Shown here piece by piece: positions 6,370 to 7,160 of a DNA stretch of 7,160 nt. Numbering within the stretch: the stretch's first letter is position 1; every line of letters starts with the position of its first letter. The notes beneath the pieces were generated by a model. That model was not told the origin of the DNA. It was given only the letters and a program-made list of their open reading frames with translations, and searched no databases. Origin of the DNA: JBDNFP01 sp041689775 (GTDB lineage Bacteria > Bacteroidota > Bacteroidia > Cytophagales > Spirosomataceae); the NCBI GenBank assembly GCA_041689775.1, contig JBDNFP010000179.1:1-7160 (forward strand). The letters are read 5' to 3'. Made by a program: the position numbers and the translations under genes.

Positions 6370-6753
6370 TTAGCCTCCTGGTTTTCCTTCAAATATAATT
6401 TGGCGGTGGCTGGATGTTTGCCGGGAATTTGTTGGTTATACTACCATAGCCCTTGGGATCAGAATAACTTCGGAGAGGCCAAACCTTTGTAGAATACAAC
6501 AGGCAAGCATAACACCAGAACTTCGTAGATGCCCAATATTTGTTTTGAATGAAATGGAACTCGCGAAGGTCACGTTGCTCCAAAACAAATTGTATACGAA
6601 CTGCGTAGACAATTGAGATAGAAGCAACTGCGGATGGAACTTGAAAACGTACCCATCTATTTGATGCTATGAATTGGCAAGAATGAAGAGTACATCGAAC
6701 CCAAACAGTTCGAATAGTAAAATTCGCGAAGCTGACTACCTCACTGCCTTGCC
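6370..6753. other. Non-coding or eroded stretch between fabI hairpin and insertion sequence
   Basis: Over these 384 bases I recognise no gene, RNA or repeat. A 144-codon frame exists on the minus strand (6389-6823). It overlaps the start of the transposase gene and is rich in Trp, Cys, Tyr, Phe and Ser, with no domain pattern I know, so I do not call it. The plus strand has frequent stops in all frames; the short fragment 6558-6614 reads like protein but is not identifiable. The stretch may be residue of an older gene interrupted by mobile DNA. Confidence 0.4.
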
Positions 6754-6800
6754 GGGTGTAGGACAAGTTTGCATTTGGCATGAATTTACTAACTTGTGTG

Positions 6801-7046
6801 ATGGAAACAACAGAAAAAGCCAAATTTGAGGCATTATACGGTAAATACCTGACTTGGAAGTCAAGCCAGTCAGACCAGACGAGCGGTTATGAGTACGAGC
6901 GCAGCTTCGCTTCTTTTTGTGAAGAGTTCAACAAGTCGCTTTTTGAGTTGTCTGTGGAGACAGAGACTGATGGGCAAAAAAAAAGTCATCACGCGTTACG
7001 GCGAACTAGAAGTATCCCAGGGCCATTGTATGGCACCCGTCGGTAA
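6801..7046 (+). CDS. ISKra4-like transposase, first reading frame (N-terminal part)
   Basis: From ATG 6801 the frame reads METTEKAKFEALYGKYLTW, then a Q-x(2)-Q-x(2)-GYEYERSFASF-type segment and a helical stretch up to TETDGQKK at the A9 run (6976-6984). This resembles the N-terminal region of ISKra4-family transposases, where 'GYEYE..F' is followed by 'KKxIxTRYGEIxV'. Beyond the A run this frame gives a non-homologous tail (SHHALRRTRS...) to TAA 7044-7046. The family-like sequence continues in the next frame, so the functional product is presumably a fusion. An in-frame ATG at 6780 would add MNLLTCV; I prefer 6801 because family-like sequence begins there. There is no Shine-Dalgarno sequence. 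The catalytic residues lie outside the window. Confidence 0.6.
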   Translation: METTEKAKFEALYGKYLTWKSSQSDQTSGYEYERSFASFCEEFNKSLFELSVETETDGQKKSHHALRRTRSIPGPLYGTRR

Positions 7047-7160
7047 GAAAGGCTTCCGCGTCAGCGAACACTTACAGGAGCTGGCGTGCTATGTTGGCCA
7101 ACAAATGAGTTTCGACCAGGCAAGCGAGAACCTGAAAGTGGTGGTGGGTATCTCATTGAC
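6970..7160 (+). CDS. ISKra4-like transposase, second reading frame (continues past window)
   Basis: This frame is +1 relative to the first. It opens at ATG 6970 and stays open to the window edge, with 63 complete codons visible. Sequence: MGKKKVITRYGELEVSQGHC, then GFRVSEHLQELACYVGQQMS and ASENLKVVVGISL. The 'KKVITRYGE(L/I)EV' strand and the 'L(Q)E..CY.GQ.....AS..L....G' helical segment match what I know of ISKra4-family transposases just before the catalytic domain. It is either joined to the first frame by slippage at A9 or started independently at the ATG. A simple inactivating frameshift is the alternative. Confidence 0.6.
   Translation, partial: MGKKKVITRYGELEVSQGHCMAPVGKKGFRVSEHLQELACYVGQQMSFDQASENLKVVVGISL
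6976..6984 (+). promoter_or_regulatory. A9 slippery run at the transposase frame junction
   Basis: Nine consecutive A's lie exactly where transposase homology passes from the first frame (GGG CAA AAA AAA) to the +1 frame (AAA GTC ATC ACG). Loss of one A, or gain of two, in the transcript by polymerase slippage would fuse the frames, as would a +1 ribosomal shift. Either would yield a TETDGQKKVITRYGELE-type junction that reads smoothly. Confidence 0.5.

Larger units (their letters stand above)
6754..7160 (+). mobile_element. Left part of an ISKra4-like insertion sequence (partial at window edge)
   Basis: This span includes the two-frame transposase start described below. The left boundary is a guess, placed at GGGTGTAGGACAAGTTTGCA (6754-6773), just upstream of the transposase start, where an inverted terminal repeat would be expected. 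The right end is outside the window, so neither terminal inverted repeats nor a target duplication can be checked. A 7-bp inverted pair ACAAGTT/AACTTGT (6763-6769 and 6791-6797) brackets the presumed leader and may be a subterminal transposase-binding or hairpin motif. Confidence 0.5.

Noticed and set aside
6389..6823. Minus-strand 144-codon frame
   Set aside because: It overlaps the transposase start and has a composition unlike a normal protein (many Trp, Cys, Tyr, Ser). I recognise no domain, so it is described as unexplained sequence rather than called a gene.
1..7160. CRISPR array, tRNA or rRNA genes
   Set aside because: I saw no regularly spaced repeats, no cloverleaf with a TTCGA-type T-loop, and no rRNA-like stretch on either strand.

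Overview
The window looks like a chromosomal segment of a Bacteroidota bacterium, probably of the Cytophagales. Evidence: the FabI is of the Bacteroidota type, genes lack Shine-Dalgarno sequences, and TAnnTTTG-like -7 promoter elements precede valS and the hydrolase gene. A genus cannot be assigned from this much sequence.

Layout, left to right. (1) Positions 1-122 hold the last 39 codons of an IS5-type transposase that enters from outside the window. (2) Positions 238-1097 hold a minus-strand unit that no long open frame shows. It is a decayed zeta-toxin-like P-loop ATPase/kinase gene (558-1097, three frameshifts, one nonsense codon, and changes in the Walker A loop and in a conserved Asp). 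It is followed 22 bases later by an intact 50-codon gene (383-535) and a minus-strand terminator (238-265). (3) Positions 1142-3760 (minus) hold a complete valyl-tRNA synthetase, valS. No terminator is visible between valS and the dead kinase gene 44 bases downstream, so valS transcripts may run through to the 238-265 terminator. (4) Positions 3761-4149 are a divergent intergenic region, with a perfect 12-bp stem-loop at the likely 5' end of the valS mRNA and promoter candidates facing both ways. (5) Positions 4150-5169 encode a membrane-anchored or exported alpha/beta hydrolase with a readable Ser-Asp-His triad. (6) Positions 5387-6205 encode enoyl-ACP reductase FabI, followed by an unusually long perfect hairpin (26 bp, extendable to 30) at 6306-6369. 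(7) Positions 6370-6753 contain nothing I recognise. (8) From about 6754 to the right edge is the start of an ISKra4-like insertion sequence, whose transposase is split over two frames joined at a run of nine A's.

valS and fabI are housekeeping genes (translation and fatty-acid synthesis) and are not functionally linked. The two flanks carry mobile-element sequence and a dead toxin-like gene. The most interesting parts are the decayed kinase with its surviving small partner, the hairpin at the valS mRNA start, the long post-fabI hairpin, and the A9 junction in the IS transposase. I see no evidence for a wholly new multi-gene system.
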